From positions 124,001-188,000 of the forward strand of contig NZ_CP079822.1 of the NCBI RefSeq assembly GCF_019334805.1: a stretch of 64,000 nucleotides of DNA, written 5' to 3'. The notes below the pieces were generated by a model. That model did no database searches and was not told the DNA's origin. It saw nothing but the letters and a program-made list of their open reading frames with translations. The stretch comes from Rothia mucilaginosa (GTDB lineage: Bacteria > Actinomycetota > Actinomycetes > Actinomycetales > Micrococcaceae). Position 1 is the first letter of the stretch, and the number at the start of each line of letters is the position of its first letter. This document shows, piece after piece, positions 8,066 through 16,785 of the stretch. The position numbers and the translations under genes were made by a program.

Positions 8066-10834
8066 TTAGCCCTGCACCTGGTTGAGGATATTCCGGGCGT
8101 ACCGCGCCTTCTGCGAAGAACCGGTCAGCGAACCCAACCAGGCACGCAGCGGCTCATCCACGAGCTGCGCACGGGTGGCAGGGTCGAGAGTCGCCAACGC
8201 CTGGCTGAAGGCGCCCAGCAGCTTACCGAGCGAGTTCGCCCCGGTATCCAGGTGCGGTATGAGGCACGCGAAGAATCGCACCGCCGCCCACGCATCCAGC
8301 TGGGCGAAGTCGGTGAGGGCAAGCGCCCAACGGTTCAGCATCGCCAGCGGCACAAAGTCCACGAAGCCTGCGGTGGCGTCCTCAAGGCTGAGCTGGTCGT
8401 CCAGCACGCGGTGCATGATTTCCACGGCGAGGGAACGAACCTCGACGCGCTGCTCCGAGAAGCCCGCGGCGAACACGAATGCACAGGCGGGACCCCACAC
8501 GCCGGGGTGCGCCGCCAAAGCCAGGTAGAGTTCACGGTCGAAGGCGCTATGGTCCAAGCTGTACCAGTTGCTACTAGCGCAGTAGAAAGCCAGCGGTTCT
8601 GCCCGTGAGGGATAGAGCAGGGCGTACTGTCCTTCTTCGCTGTGGTGGGCGGTGGCGAGTCCGCGGAAAGCGTTCAGCTCGGGGGTGGAAGCACCGTGCG
8701 CCACCCCGTTCAGCTGAAGGCCCCAGCTTTTTTCCCTCTGGGTTACCGTGATGGATTCCAGGTAGGGGTTGACGCGCCCGGTGGCGAGGGTACCGTCAAG
8801 GGCGGAGCGGAGCACACGAATCTGGGTAGGAGCAGAGCGCGGAGCGTCCTGCCCAGCGTTCTTCACGTATTGCTCTTCGAGGCTTTCAAGCAGGGTCAGC
8901 GCCTCAGCGCGGCGGTTCTGCGCATCCTGTCGCTGCTCGTCAGTAGCGTACGGAGGTAGCACCTCCGGCACGCGCACACGCAGTAGCGCCGCCGTAAAAT
9001 CCGGGCGCAGGATGGGGGCTCCGTCAGCCAGGTTCTTGGCGTACCGGCGCACCAGGGTATCCGGATGCACCCACCCACCGAACAGCTCAGGGGTGGCGAT
9101 CGGCGTGTAGCTCTGCCTGCTCTTCAGCGCGCCGAGGGCATCCTTGAACCCGGTGCTGAAGAACGCAGCGTGGCGGGAGTACATGTAGTGCAGGTTCGGC
9201 ACCGTACCGGGGTCTTCCTTCGGGGTCATCTCCGATGCCTGCGCGCGCTCACGCAGCTTCCCGGCGGCGGCAAGAACCGTCAAATGCACGCGCATATCGA
9301 ACCAATCCAGACCCCAGTGGTTCAGCTTTTTCAGGCAGAGGGGAACAAGCTGTTCGAGCAGGTTCGGGCTCTGCGCGGTGCCGTCGGCGCTGAGCAGGTA
9401 GGCGGTGAGCAGTTCCAGCTCCAGCTCGCATCCGGCGTGCGTTTCGGGCTGGTCTGCTTCGTTGAGCGTGTCGGGGATGGCGCAGGGCGCGACCTGGTGG
9501 TGCAGGAGCGCACGGGCGCGTTCTTGCACGTCGGATGCAGTAACGGGGCGCACGGGGGTGTCCCAGTACCGGTGGATTGCGGTGCGGGAGGCGGCGAGCG
9601 CCTCCGCGGCGGCGGCCTCAATGTCAGCAGCTTCAGTGAGGGCGCTTTCCTCACCGCTCCCCTGTCCATTCTCCAGGTCTTGTGCTTCTTCAAGCAGCGG
9701 CGAGCCGTTCTCCTGAATCTGCGCCACAACCAGCGGATCCAGCTGGGAACGGTAGTCGCGGTAGAGTTCACGGGCACGCTCAGCGAACACGATAACGTCG
9801 GCGCTCGCGTCCTCAGCGGCACCAGCCTGCACCCATTCTTCGAGGTGGTTGAGGGCGGCGGCTTGAACCTGCGCGTGGGTGTGGCTGAGCGCCATGACCA
9901 CAGCGTCTTCGTAGGCGGCAGCGTCGAGGGTGCCCGCCCGGTAAAGCGCCTGGAGCATGGTCAGGATTTTGAGTGCGTTTGCCTTGGTTCCGGCGCATAC
10001 GGCGGGTGCCGCGTAGGCGAAAGCGGCGGCATCCAGCGCCTGCGGGTTTTTGCTCCAGAGGCGGTGAATATGCTGCACGCCGAGGGTTACGCTCGGACCG
10101 ATGGGCGAGGAGAAAAGCGTCAGAAATTCGCTCTGACGTGCCGCGATTTCTTCAGCGGTGAGTTTAAGCCCGGTGACCAGGCGTGAAAACCAGCCGACCC
10201 GGTACGCCGGGAAGTCGCTCATGAGGGAGCTTAAGAGCGCGTCAATGAGGCGGTCACGGCTGATCAGCCCGGTTTCGGTGGCTTCGATGAGGGCGCAGGA
10301 CCAGCCGGGGTTGTTGACCTTCTGTGCGGGCTTGTAGGAGTCGCGCTGGGTGAGGGATACGTCCCGGTTACCTTCGACGGCGAGCATGCCCCAGATGAGC
10401 TCTTCACGCAGTTGCTTATCTTCACGCAGCAGCGGGAGGATCAGCTCGCGGTCACAGTTGATGAGGGCGGTGTAGTATTCCTCGTTGTGTTTGAGGCGCG
10501 CCCCGCCGTAGAGCTCAGCTAGGCGCATGGCAACGCCTCCGGTGAACCAGCCGAACTCTGCGTAGGCTTTCACGCGGTCCTGCGTGACGGTTCCGGGCGT
10601 GTTTTTGCCGAGCTGGGATCCGTAGGGGGTGGTGACAATGTCGAAGTACTGCCAGCGGCGGTAAATCTGTTCGAGGGTGCCACCGACCGCCAGGATATTG
10701 GCGAGATTGCGGTTGAAGTGCATGATGTCGCTCCAGGTTTTCTGTTGCCTGAGGAGCGGGTGAATGACTTCGCCGGGAAGCGGCTCGGTGATGACCCCTT
10801 CGGGGAAGGTGTGCGTTTCGGGGCGTTTGCTCAT
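8066..10834 (-). CDS. DUF6493-like giant helical-repeat protein (first copy)
   Basis: This 922-aa soluble, helix-rich protein carries the DUF6493-type core at about residues 150-280 (WSCALIEATETGLISRDRLI, then LKLTAEEIAARQSEF). It continues through HEAT-like helices, an acidic linker rich in Glu and Ala (about 390-420) and a C-terminal helical region. It is the paralog of the downstream 966-aa protein. The ATG at 10834 follows GAAAGACC, a weak ribosome site, 82 bases after the SWIM gene. Operon membership suggests that it works with the SWIM and TerD-like proteins. No enzymatic residues were recognised. Confidence 0.72.
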   Translation of the reverse strand: MSKRPETHTFPEGVITEPLPGEVIHPLLRQQKTWSDIMHFNRNLANILAVGGTLEQIYRRWQYFDIVTTPYGSQLGKNTPGTVTQDRVKAYAEFGWFTGGVAMRLAELYGGARLKHNEEYYTALINCDRELILPLLREDKQLREELIWGMLAVEGNRDVSLTQRDSYKPAQKVNNPGWSCALIEATETGLISRDRLIDALLSSLMSDFPAYRVGWFSRLVTGLKLTAEEIAARQSEFLTLFSSPIGPSVTLGVQHIHRLWSKNPQALDAAAFAYAAPAVCAGTKANALKILTMLQALYRAGTLDAAAYEDAVVMALSHTHAQVQAAALNHLEEWVQAGAAEDASADVIVFAERARELYRDYRSQLDPLVVAQIQENGSPLLEEAQDLENGQGSGEESALTEAADIEAAAAEALAASRTAIHRYWDTPVRPVTASDVQERARALLHHQVAPCAIPDTLNEADQPETHAGCELELELLTAYLLSADGTAQSPNLLEQLVPLCLKKLNHWGLDWFDMRVHLTVLAAAGKLRERAQASEMTPKEDPGTVPNLHYMYSRHAAFFSTGFKDALGALKSRQSYTPIATPELFGGWVHPDTLVRRYAKNLADGAPILRPDFTAALLRVRVPEVLPPYATDEQRQDAQNRRAEALTLLESLEEQYVKNAGQDAPRSAPTQIRVLRSALDGTLATGRVNPYLESITVTQREKSWGLQLNGVAHGASTPELNAFRGLATAHHSEEGQYALLYPSRAEPLAFYCASSNWYSLDHSAFDRELYLALAAHPGVWGPACAFVFAAGFSEQRVEVRSLAVEIMHRVLDDQLSLEDATAGFVDFVPLAMLNRWALALTDFAQLDAWAAVRFFACLIPHLDTGANSLGKLLGAFSQALATLDPATRAQLVDEPLRAWLGSLTGSSQKARYARNILNQVQG

Positions 10835-10916
10835 GGTGGTCTTTCGGGTGGAAGCTGAGGCGAGCTTTTGGGGCGTCGTCTTTTAGCGCGGTGCGTGGTG
10901 CGCCGGGGCGTTTACC

Positions 10917-12326
10917 CTAGCCGGCGGCGTGTTCTCGGTAGAGAATGCTAACCGCCAGCGCGTGCTTGCAGGGACCGCGCGTACCGCGGTACTTCAGCCA
11001 CCAGGGGCAGGAGCAGAGGTACCCCTCCACAGCGTACGGGTCGGCGGGCAACACCACGGTGTACGTATTCTCGCCGCTGCGCACGCTGTACTCACCGGTA
11101 CCGTGCTCCCCCGCCCCGACCCGCTCAATGGCGCCGGAGTCGGCAAGCTTTTTCGCGCCGACCAGGCGCGGGTGCATGGCGGTCAGCGCCTCCGGATGCA
11201 CGGGCAGCGGGCGGTGGAAATACTCGCCAGCGTGCGCGTCAAAACCAACCTGACCGGAGGAAGCCAGCAGGGCGAGGGCGTCGCGGGTTGCCGCCTCGTC
11301 CAGGCCGGCGCGGGCAGACATGACGGGCACGTCAATGCGCGGCTCGAAGGAGAGCAGCACGCTGAGCATGTCAGCGTTCCGGGCGGTGTTCGGGTTAGAC
11401 AGCGCCTGCAGCACGGACCCCTCACCTGAGAATCCGCGTGACTTTTCGGGGCTCAGACCAATACTCAGGCGTGCGCCGGGCAGGTGCGCCACCCACACGC
11501 TGGGCACGGGCGCGTTACCGGCGGTTACGGGCTCGCTGTAGGCGTCCAGGCGCTGAATGTGGCGGATGAGCGGCTCAAGCACGCGCAGACGCTCGGGGCC
11601 CGCCACGCATACGGATCCGGCGGTGGCGCGGGTGGCAAGCCGCAGGGAACGCACGGCGCGGGTCGCCCACAGGACCGCCTTGGTGCTGGAGTTACGCGGC
11701 AGGGAGTGGATGAAGGTTCGGGCGGCGGCAGCGTCCAGGCTGTGCACGGGGCTCATGCGGGATGAGAGCATCTGCGTTTCTGCAAAGCCCTTGAGCCAGC
11801 GGATGGGCAGCGGCACTTTTTCTTCCATGACGGAGCCGTCAAGGGTGGTGGTGAGCAGCCCGTCGTCGCCGACGTTCAGGTGGATGGGCTCCCCTGCCCT
11901 GAGGGAGGCGAGCGCGGCACGCAGGGGCGGGTTGACGTCTACGTTGGTGACGCCTACGGCGCTGTGGCTGGCGTCGAGCGCGCTGGAGTCAACGTCGAGG
12001 CGCGCGTACACTCCGCAGCAGGCGCTGAAGGATTCGAAGCGCAGGCCTTCGGCGGTGCTGGTGACGACGGGGTCTGCGGCGCGTAGGGCTCCGGCGAGGG
12101 AGCTGGGCGGCACGTAGAAGCGGGTGCGGGCGACCCTGGCGACGACCAGTAATGCGGTGGCGTAGACGTCTGCTCGTTCGAGGAACCCGGAGAAGAAGTA
12201 CGGGTGGGAGGCGGCACCTTCAGGGGTGCTGCCGCCGCTGGTGGCGAGGCTGAGCGCGCGGGAGTCGGCGCCGTCGATGAGGGCTGACGGGGCGGTGTAC
12301 GTGTAGTCGAGGGTGTAGGCGCTCAT
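10917..12326 (-). CDS. SWIM zinc-finger protein
   Basis: The ATG at 12326 (MSAYTLDYTY) is preferred over an in-frame ATG at 12419 because the extra 31 residues would run into the secG terminator and look non-coding. AAAGG precedes the chosen start. The 469-aa protein ends in a SWIM motif, CSCPWW...GPCKHALAVS (CxCx(n)CxH), at about residues 450-463. The N-terminal part (LSLATSGGSTPEG, FESFSACCGVYARLD, VDVNPPLRAAL, VPLPIRWLKGFAE) matches the actinobacterial SWIM proteins found beside DUF6493 genes. SWIM domains bind zinc and mediate DNA or protein contacts. It is first in the operon and is a likely recognition subunit (inference). Confidence 0.82.
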   Translation of the reverse strand: MSAYTLDYTYTAPSALIDGADSRALSLATSGGSTPEGAASHPYFFSGFLERADVYATALLVVARVARTRFYVPPSSLAGALRAADPVVTSTAEGLRFESFSACCGVYARLDVDSSALDASHSAVGVTNVDVNPPLRAALASLRAGEPIHLNVGDDGLLTTTLDGSVMEEKVPLPIRWLKGFAETQMLSSRMSPVHSLDAAAARTFIHSLPRNSSTKAVLWATRAVRSLRLATRATAGSVCVAGPERLRVLEPLIRHIQRLDAYSEPVTAGNAPVPSVWVAHLPGARLSIGLSPEKSRGFSGEGSVLQALSNPNTARNADMLSVLLSFEPRIDVPVMSARAGLDEAATRDALALLASSGQVGFDAHAGEYFHRPLPVHPEALTAMHPRLVGAKKLADSGAIERVGAGEHGTGEYSVRSGENTYTVVLPADPYAVEGYLCSCPWWLKYRGTRGPCKHALAVSILYREHAAG

Positions 12327-12419
12327 GGCTTCTTTGCCTTTCGTATGTGGTGTATATGTCCTATCATGCCGTAAAGATTCGCGCCCCGCTACCGCTTTCG
12401 TCATTGCCGTTTGGTGCAT

Positions 12420-12457
12420 AAAAAATCCCCGGCATTCTCGGTTGAGAAGTGCCGGGG
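12420..12457 (-). terminator. Terminator of secG
   Basis: CCCCGGCA...TGCCGGGG with an inner TTCTC/GAGAA pairing is followed on the minus strand by ATTTTTTAT. It separates the secG transcript from the SWIM operon. Confidence 0.85.
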
Positions 12458-12516
12458 AGAAGCTCTATTGGCTCACCCTCGGTGGGGTGGGCGTGGGCTC
12501 TGATGAGAGGCTCTGA

Positions 12517-12774
12517 CTAGACCACAATCTGGCCGTTGAAGCGCAGGGCCAGGCCGTACAGGACCACTGCGATAACCCAGATGACGATTACGGTCACGGT
12601 CAGGCGAATCAGGTTCTTCGACGCCATACCGGAGGAGTTCAGGGAGTTGGTCATACCGCCACCGAACATGTCGGAGAGGCCGCCGCCCTGACCGCGGTTG
12701 AGCAGCACAAGCATCACTGCGATCACGCTGGTGATGGCAATGATGACCATGAGTACGTTCATGATGACGTCCAT
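12517..12774 (-). CDS. secG: Preprotein translocase subunit SecG
   Basis: This 85-aa protein has two membrane helices (about residues 3-24 and 56-76) joined by the conserved loop LLNRGQGGGLSDMFGG. SecG sits in the plasma membrane and assists SecYEG-mediated export. An AAGGAAGG box precedes the ATG. Its place after tpiA, with a small membrane protein between, fits the actinobacterial gap-pgk-tpi-secG order. Confidence 0.95.
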   Translation of the reverse strand: MDVIMNVLMVIIAITSVIAVMLVLLNRGQGGGLSDMFGGGMTNSLNSSGMASKNLIRLTVTVIVIWVIAVVLYGLALRFNGQIVV

Positions 12775-12882
12775 GGGGACCTTCCTTCGTTGTCTTCTGG
12801 TGGGGTGCCTGGGCTGCGGGGCGCAGACAGACGGGTTTAACTATACGCTACAGCCGCCATTCGGTCACGTTGAGGCGGCTTT

Positions 12883-13347
12883 TTACGCGGCGCGGTTGGT
12901 GCGGCGCTGGTACTCGCTGGGGGTCAGCTGCAGGGCCGCGGGCCGGTCGGTGAGCACGCGCTGGGCGGTGAGCTCATCGCCCTCAGTGTCGTAGGCGCGC
13001 ACGTACCCGCCGTCGATGAGGTAGTAGGTGAACTGCTGCGCGGCTGCCCAGTAGGCGCCTCCTCCGGCGTAGAAGCCCTGGTCAACCCAGTCGCGCAGGG
13101 TGAGGGTCACGGGGATTTCCGGTGAGGAGGTACGGCTGTAGAGCTGGTCGAGGAATGCTTCTCGGCGGCTCTCGAAGTACTGGTATTCGGGCGAGGGTTC
13201 CTGGTATTCTGCGCCGCCTGCGTAGCCGATGTTGCCGCCGTCATTGCCGGGTAGGCGCGGGGCACTCACTTTGCGGTTGCGCAGGTAGCTGTAGAGGATC
13301 ATGCCGACGAGGGCTGCGACGACCAGAGAAAAACCAAAGCTGAACAT
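12883..13347 (-). CDS. Single-pass membrane protein of unknown function
   Basis: This 154-aa protein has an N-terminal membrane helix (SLVVAALVGMILYSYL), a basic stop-transfer (RNRK), a flexible Gly/Pro/Tyr linker and a soluble C-terminal part (about 65-154) beginning YFESRREAFLDQLYSR. No family was recognised. It lies between tpiA and secG on the same strand and could be co-transcribed with secG, whose ATG is 108 bases downstream. Confidence 0.7.
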   Translation of the reverse strand: MFSFGFSLVVAALVGMILYSYLRNRKVSAPRLPGNDGGNIGYAGGAEYQEPSPEYQYFESRREAFLDQLYSRTSSPEIPVTLTLRDWVDQGFYAGGGAYWAAAQQFTYYLIDGGYVRAYDTEGDELTAQRVLTDRPAALQLTPSEYQRRTNRAA

Positions 13348-13507
13348 GCCGTTAAGTGTACGGGGCGAACCGCGGGGTCGGCGTATTCTGGGCGGGTTTT
13401 GCGGTTAGGGGCGAACGCGCCCGGCTCTTACACCTGAGTCATACACCAGCCTTCCTACGCTCGTCTCTTGCCCCCCCGCCGCTAACTCGGTGGCGGTTTA
13501 ATGGTTC

Positions 13508-13540
13508 AGCGCCCGGTCGGGTGGGTACCCGCCGGGCGCT
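13508..13540 (-). terminator. Hairpin downstream of tpiA
   Basis: AGCGCCCGG-T-CGGGT and ACCCG-CCGGGCGCT pair around GGGT, starting 35 bases past the tpiA stop. The following T-rich tract is poor. Confidence 0.6.
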
Positions 13541-13574
13541 GTAACGCTATGAGACGCTGTGGTGCGTCGGGGTT

Positions 13575-14351
13575 TTATGCGTCGAAGCGTGCGATTGCTG
13601 CGAATTCGTCAGCCTGCAGGGATGCGCCACCGACGAGCACGCCGTCCACGTCTTCCTTGCCCATGATGGAGGGTGCGGAGGAGGACTTGACGGAGCCGCC
13701 GTAGAGAACGCGGACCTTCTCTGCAACGTCTGCGGAGTAGAGCTTAGCGATTTCTGCGCGGATTGCTGCGGACATTTCCTGTGCGTCGTCTGCGGTTGCG
13801 ACCTTGCCGGTGCCGATTGCCCAGACGGGCTCGTATGCGATGACGAGGGTTTCTGCCTGCTCTGCGGTCAGACCTGCGATGGAGCCGCGCAGCTGCTCGA
13901 GGGTGTACTCGACGTGGGTGCCTGCTTCGCGGATTTCGAGGGGCTCACCGACGCAGAGGACGGGGGTCAGGCCGTGCTTGTATGCTGCCTGGACCTTTGC
14001 CGCGCACAGCTCGTCGCTTTCGTGGTGGTAGGTGCGGCGCTCGGAGTGGCCGACGAGCACGAAGGTTGCGCCGAGCTTGGAGAGGAATGCGCCGGAGATT
14101 TCGCCGGTGTATGCGCCGGAGTCGTGGACGGAGAGGTCCTGGCCGCCGTAGAGGATGTCCAGCTTGTCGCCTTCGACGAGGGTCTGCACGGAGCGGATGT
14201 CGGTGAAGGGCGGGAAGACGGCTACTTCGGTTGCGGAGAAGTTGAAGTTTGCGTCGTCGAGGGTCCATGCGAGCTTCTGGACGAGGGTGACTGCCTCTGC
14301 GTGGTTGAGGTTCATCTTCCAGTTGCCTGCGATGAGGGGCTTACGCGACAT
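13575..14351 (-). CDS. tpiA: Triosephosphate isomerase
   Basis: It interconverts dihydroxyacetone phosphate and glyceraldehyde 3-phosphate. The 258-aa TIM barrel has AGNWKMN (substrate-binding Asn and Lys), GHSERR (catalytic His) and [12 protein letters not shown] (catalytic Glu). TAAGGAGCG precedes the ATG. It keeps the gap-pgk-tpiA direction, but in this genome the nine-gene DUF6318-like array and a small membrane protein separate it from pgk. Confidence 0.98.
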   Translation of the reverse strand: MSRKPLIAGNWKMNLNHAEAVTLVQKLAWTLDDANFNFSATEVAVFPPFTDIRSVQTLVEGDKLDILYGGQDLSVHDSGAYTGEISGAFLSKLGATFVLVGHSERRTYHHESDELCAAKVQAAYKHGLTPVLCVGEPLEIREAGTHVEYTLEQLRGSIAGLTAEQAETLVIAYEPVWAIGTGKVATADDAQEMSAAIRAEIAKLYSADVAEKVRVLYGGSVKSSSAPSIMGKEDVDGVLVGGASLQADEFAAIARFDA

Positions 14352-14417
14352 AGTTCGCTCCTTAGCTTTCCCGCGCGGTATGCCGGGCGGGGTTGTTGTT
14401 CGGAATTTTCCTTTTCT

Positions 14418-14446
14418 ATTTTAGAGGGTTGGCGGCATATTTTCAC
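14418..14446 (-). promoter_or_regulatory. Putative tpiA promoter
   Basis: On the minus strand GTGAAA (14446-14441) and TAAAAT (14423-14418) are spaced 17 bases, about 67 bases upstream of the tpiA ATG. This gives tpiA its own start site, consistent with its separation from pgk. Confidence 0.5.
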
Positions 14447-14525
14447 TGGTTCGGCGCGGTTTTATGCTGTGCCTTGACTATTCTCACCCCGCGTTCGCTG
14501 ATTGCGCGGAACCCCGGATACGAAG

Positions 14526-14566
14526 TACCGGCAGGGTGGAGCTTAGGGGGCTCTACCCTGCCGGTA
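14526..14566 (-). terminator. Terminator downstream of 191-aa membrane protein
   Basis: A 17-bp stem, TACCGGCAGGGTGGAGC with GCTCTACCCTGCCGGTA (one wobble), starts 30 bases past the stop of the leftward 191-aa gene. Confidence 0.7.
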
Positions 14567-14595
14567 TTCTGCCGGTGATGTTTGTCTACGGTGTG

Positions 14596-15171
14596 TTAGT
14601 AGCCGCCTCGGAGAAGGTACGAGGTGTAGCAGAAAAAGACAATCGTCAAAACAATCACAAGAAGCGCGGTAGCGCGCGCACTTATGGCGAGGGAACGACC
14701 CCAAGGCAGCTTTCGGGTAGCGATCTTCTCAACGATGAGCGCCGCAAGAGCACAGTAGGTGAAGCAGACACACAGCAAAACAACAAACGAAATGATGAGA
14801 GTAGCCGTTGCTACCGAGGAAGATTCCCAATAGGCGTAATACATCCAGAGGTAGGGACTATTTGCAATGAAGAAGGCCGTGAATCCGCCGGTGGGGAGGC
14901 AGATAAGCGAGTACAGGCCCATGCGCTTAGGCTCTGCGGGCGCGGGTGCTACCGCCTCGGCGGGAGCTGCGGAGGCGACACCAGCTGCAGCAGGGTCATG
15001 CTCGGGGCTCTGGAGGACGGTTGCGGCAGGTGCCGCAGTGGCTTCTACCGTGATGCTTTCTGCAGCGTTGTTCTGCACGGTATTTTCCTGTGCAGCATTG
15101 CTCTGCACAGTATTGTCCGGCAAGTGGCTAGCCTGCGCGGGCACGCCGGGGTTCTGGGGCGACTGTTCCAT
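14596..15171 (-). CDS. Membrane protein with disordered N-terminus
   Basis: This 191-aa protein begins with about 80 residues rich in Ala, Pro, Gln, Asn and Thr, including NTVQSNAA/NTVQNNAA repeats. Three predicted membrane helices follow (about 85-105, 114-143 and 160-183). CTAGGAGACAT precedes the ATG. No family was recognised. It follows the DUF6318-like array in the same direction and may be its last transcription partner. Confidence 0.65.
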   Translation of the reverse strand: MEQSPQNPGVPAQASHLPDNTVQSNAAQENTVQNNAAESITVEATAAPAATVLQSPEHDPAAAGVASAAPAEAVAPAPAEPKRMGLYSLICLPTGGFTAFFIANSPYLWMYYAYWESSSVATATLIISFVVLLCVCFTYCALAALIVEKIATRKLPWGRSLAISARATALLVIVLTIVFFCYTSYLLRGGY

Positions 15172-15240
15172 ATGTCTCCTAGGGTGGTTGGTGTGGTGTG
15201 GTTATCGGTGAGGGCGTGCGGCTACCGGGAAGGTGGGTTC

Positions 15241-16122
15241 TTATACCTCTAGTCCTTCGAGGGAGAATCCCGGAGGGTATAGCGGCGTGGCGTCCTTATC
15301 GTCTTCCACGAGCACCCAGCGGCCGCGCAGGTGCTCCGCGCAGAGGAAAGCGTATTCTTCCTCACCGGTCTTCAAGAACTTATCGATGGGTAACTTCTCC
15401 CCCGTTTGGGACACGTAGAAGACAGCCTCATCGCGAATACGTCGTCTTGCCTGATATTCGCTGATATTACGGCTGTTCTTTTGGCGTCTACCGATACCGG
15501 GAATCGTAACCTGTACGCGGTACACGTCCTGATTGGCGATAAGCCAACCGCGGTTTTCCCGGTACAGCCGAAGAAGCTCGGGAGAAATGATCTCTTCGGG
15601 GTTGATTACTTCAGAGAGCGGTTTGGTATCTCCGGTGTAGTAGAAATAGTTCAGGGCGGCATAAAAGTACGCTTGAAAAATGTAGAAACCACCGCGGTTA
15701 TACTCATTCATTCCCGGCTGCAGAACAGGGTACGGCACATTCTGGGCGGCACGCTCTTCGGTGGCGGGCACGTACCTGCCGTTGCGTTCATAGGCGGTGT
15801 ACACCATAAACCCCGCTGCGCTTCCACGGTCTACGTAACCAGCATCAAACTTCTCGTCAGGTTCTAGAGCGATTAGTGCCCTATCCCGTTTAAGAAGGCG
15901 TATTTTCTGCTTTTCCTCATTGGTGGCGAGGATACCGGTCTGTCGACCGACGAAGAGGGCACCAAGGGCTCCCACGCCTGCTACAGCGAGGGTACGACGA
16001 GAAAAACGGGGCTTTCGCGGCTCCTGCTGATGAGCAAGTAGCTGACCAGAAGATACCGGAGGAGCTTCCTGGGAGGAATTCTGCTGGGCGCTCGTCTCCT
16101 GTTCCTTACGTTGGGGCTCCAT
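15241..16122 (-). CDS. DUF6318-like anchored protein, type A (copy A1)
   Basis: The ATG at 16122 is used because AAGGAGG lies just upstream and it directly follows the stop of B1; a longer frame to 16164 would overlap B1. The 293-aa product has a Gln/Pro-rich cytoplasmic tail, then a Tat-like anchor (RFSRRTLAVAGVGALGALF, about residues 37-58). Its extracytoplasmic domain contains RYVPATEERAAQNVPYPV and ALNYFYYTGDTKPLS, the hallmark of DUF6318-type actinobacterial envelope proteins. The domain ends in HLRGRWVLVEDDKD and YPPGF. The function of the family is unknown. It pairs with B1 upstream. Confidence 0.7.
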   Translation of the reverse strand: MEPQRKEQETSAQQNSSQEAPPVSSGQLLAHQQEPRKPRFSRRTLAVAGVGALGALFVGRQTGILATNEEKQKIRLLKRDRALIALEPDEKFDAGYVDRGSAAGFMVYTAYERNGRYVPATEERAAQNVPYPVLQPGMNEYNRGGFYIFQAYFYAALNYFYYTGDTKPLSEVINPEEIISPELLRLYRENRGWLIANQDVYRVQVTIPGIGRRQKNSRNISEYQARRRIRDEAVFYVSQTGEKLPIDKFLKTGEEEYAFLCAEHLRGRWVLVEDDKDATPLYPPGFSLEGLEV

Positions 16123-16124
16123 TG

Positions 16125-16727
16125 TTATGCCTCCTTCTTTTCGGGGATGAAGTGGATGTCCCATCCGGGATCGAGGAAACGGGAGCGCAGGGTGCCGTGG
16201 ATTGCTCCGTCGCGAAGGAGTCCGCGCGTGTCGAATTCGGTGATGGGCTGTAGCTGCCCGGTATCTTTCCGGAAGACTTTTGCTTCGGGGAGGATGTCGA
16301 ATTTGACGTTCCAGTCGAAGATTTTTTGTTCTTCGTTGTGGATGCGCGGTTGTGCTTCGAGAATGTGCATGGTCAAGATTTGTTGGTTGGGGGTGATGAC
16401 CCAGCCTTTTCCGTCGTCAAAGATATCTTGGATGGCGGGGAAGAATAGTTCTTCGGCGGTCATTGCATATTCGAGGCGGCGCGAATCGGATGCCAAAAGC
16501 ATATAGTTTTGGCATTGATAGTAGTAGATATTATAGAATTCCAAATCAGCGGACGTTAGAAATTTAGTAAACGTATAGCTGTAGTCTGGCGGCGGCGCAG
16601 AATATGCAGGGTGTTGCTGGTCTGCCGGGGTATAAATTCCAATCATGTCAGTATCGACAAGATGGTATGCTCCCCTATAGTCCTCTTGGTTGAAGAATTT
16701 TTTAGTCCACTCCGGGTCGACAGTCAT
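16125..16727 (-). CDS. DUF6318-like protein, type B (copy B1)
   Basis: The start at 16727 (MTVDPEW) is chosen for its AAGGAGAGG box and because other B copies begin at the same distance from the DYxG motif. The 200-aa product has YTPADQQHPAYSAPPPDY, YYQCQNYMLLASDSRRLE, a GKGWVITPNQ block and FDTRGLLRDGAIHGTLRSR. It aligns with the type A domain (PATEEHPAQNVPYPV region) and so is a divergent DUF6318 relative. No signal peptide is visible, unlike A types and B2, so export is uncertain. Its stop is 2 bases before the A1 start. Confidence 0.62.
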   Translation of the reverse strand: MTVDPEWTKKFFNQEDYRGAYHLVDTDMIGIYTPADQQHPAYSAPPPDYSYTFTKFLTSADLEFYNIYYYQCQNYMLLASDSRRLEYAMTAEELFFPAIQDIFDDGKGWVITPNQQILTMHILEAQPRIHNEEQKIFDWNVKFDILPEAKVFRKDTGQLQPITEFDTRGLLRDGAIHGTLRSRFLDPGWDIHFIPEKKEA

Positions 16728-16785
16728 TTCCTCTCCTTCTAAAAATATGTCTCTGATCGCCAAATGCTATTTTGAATTCACGAAT

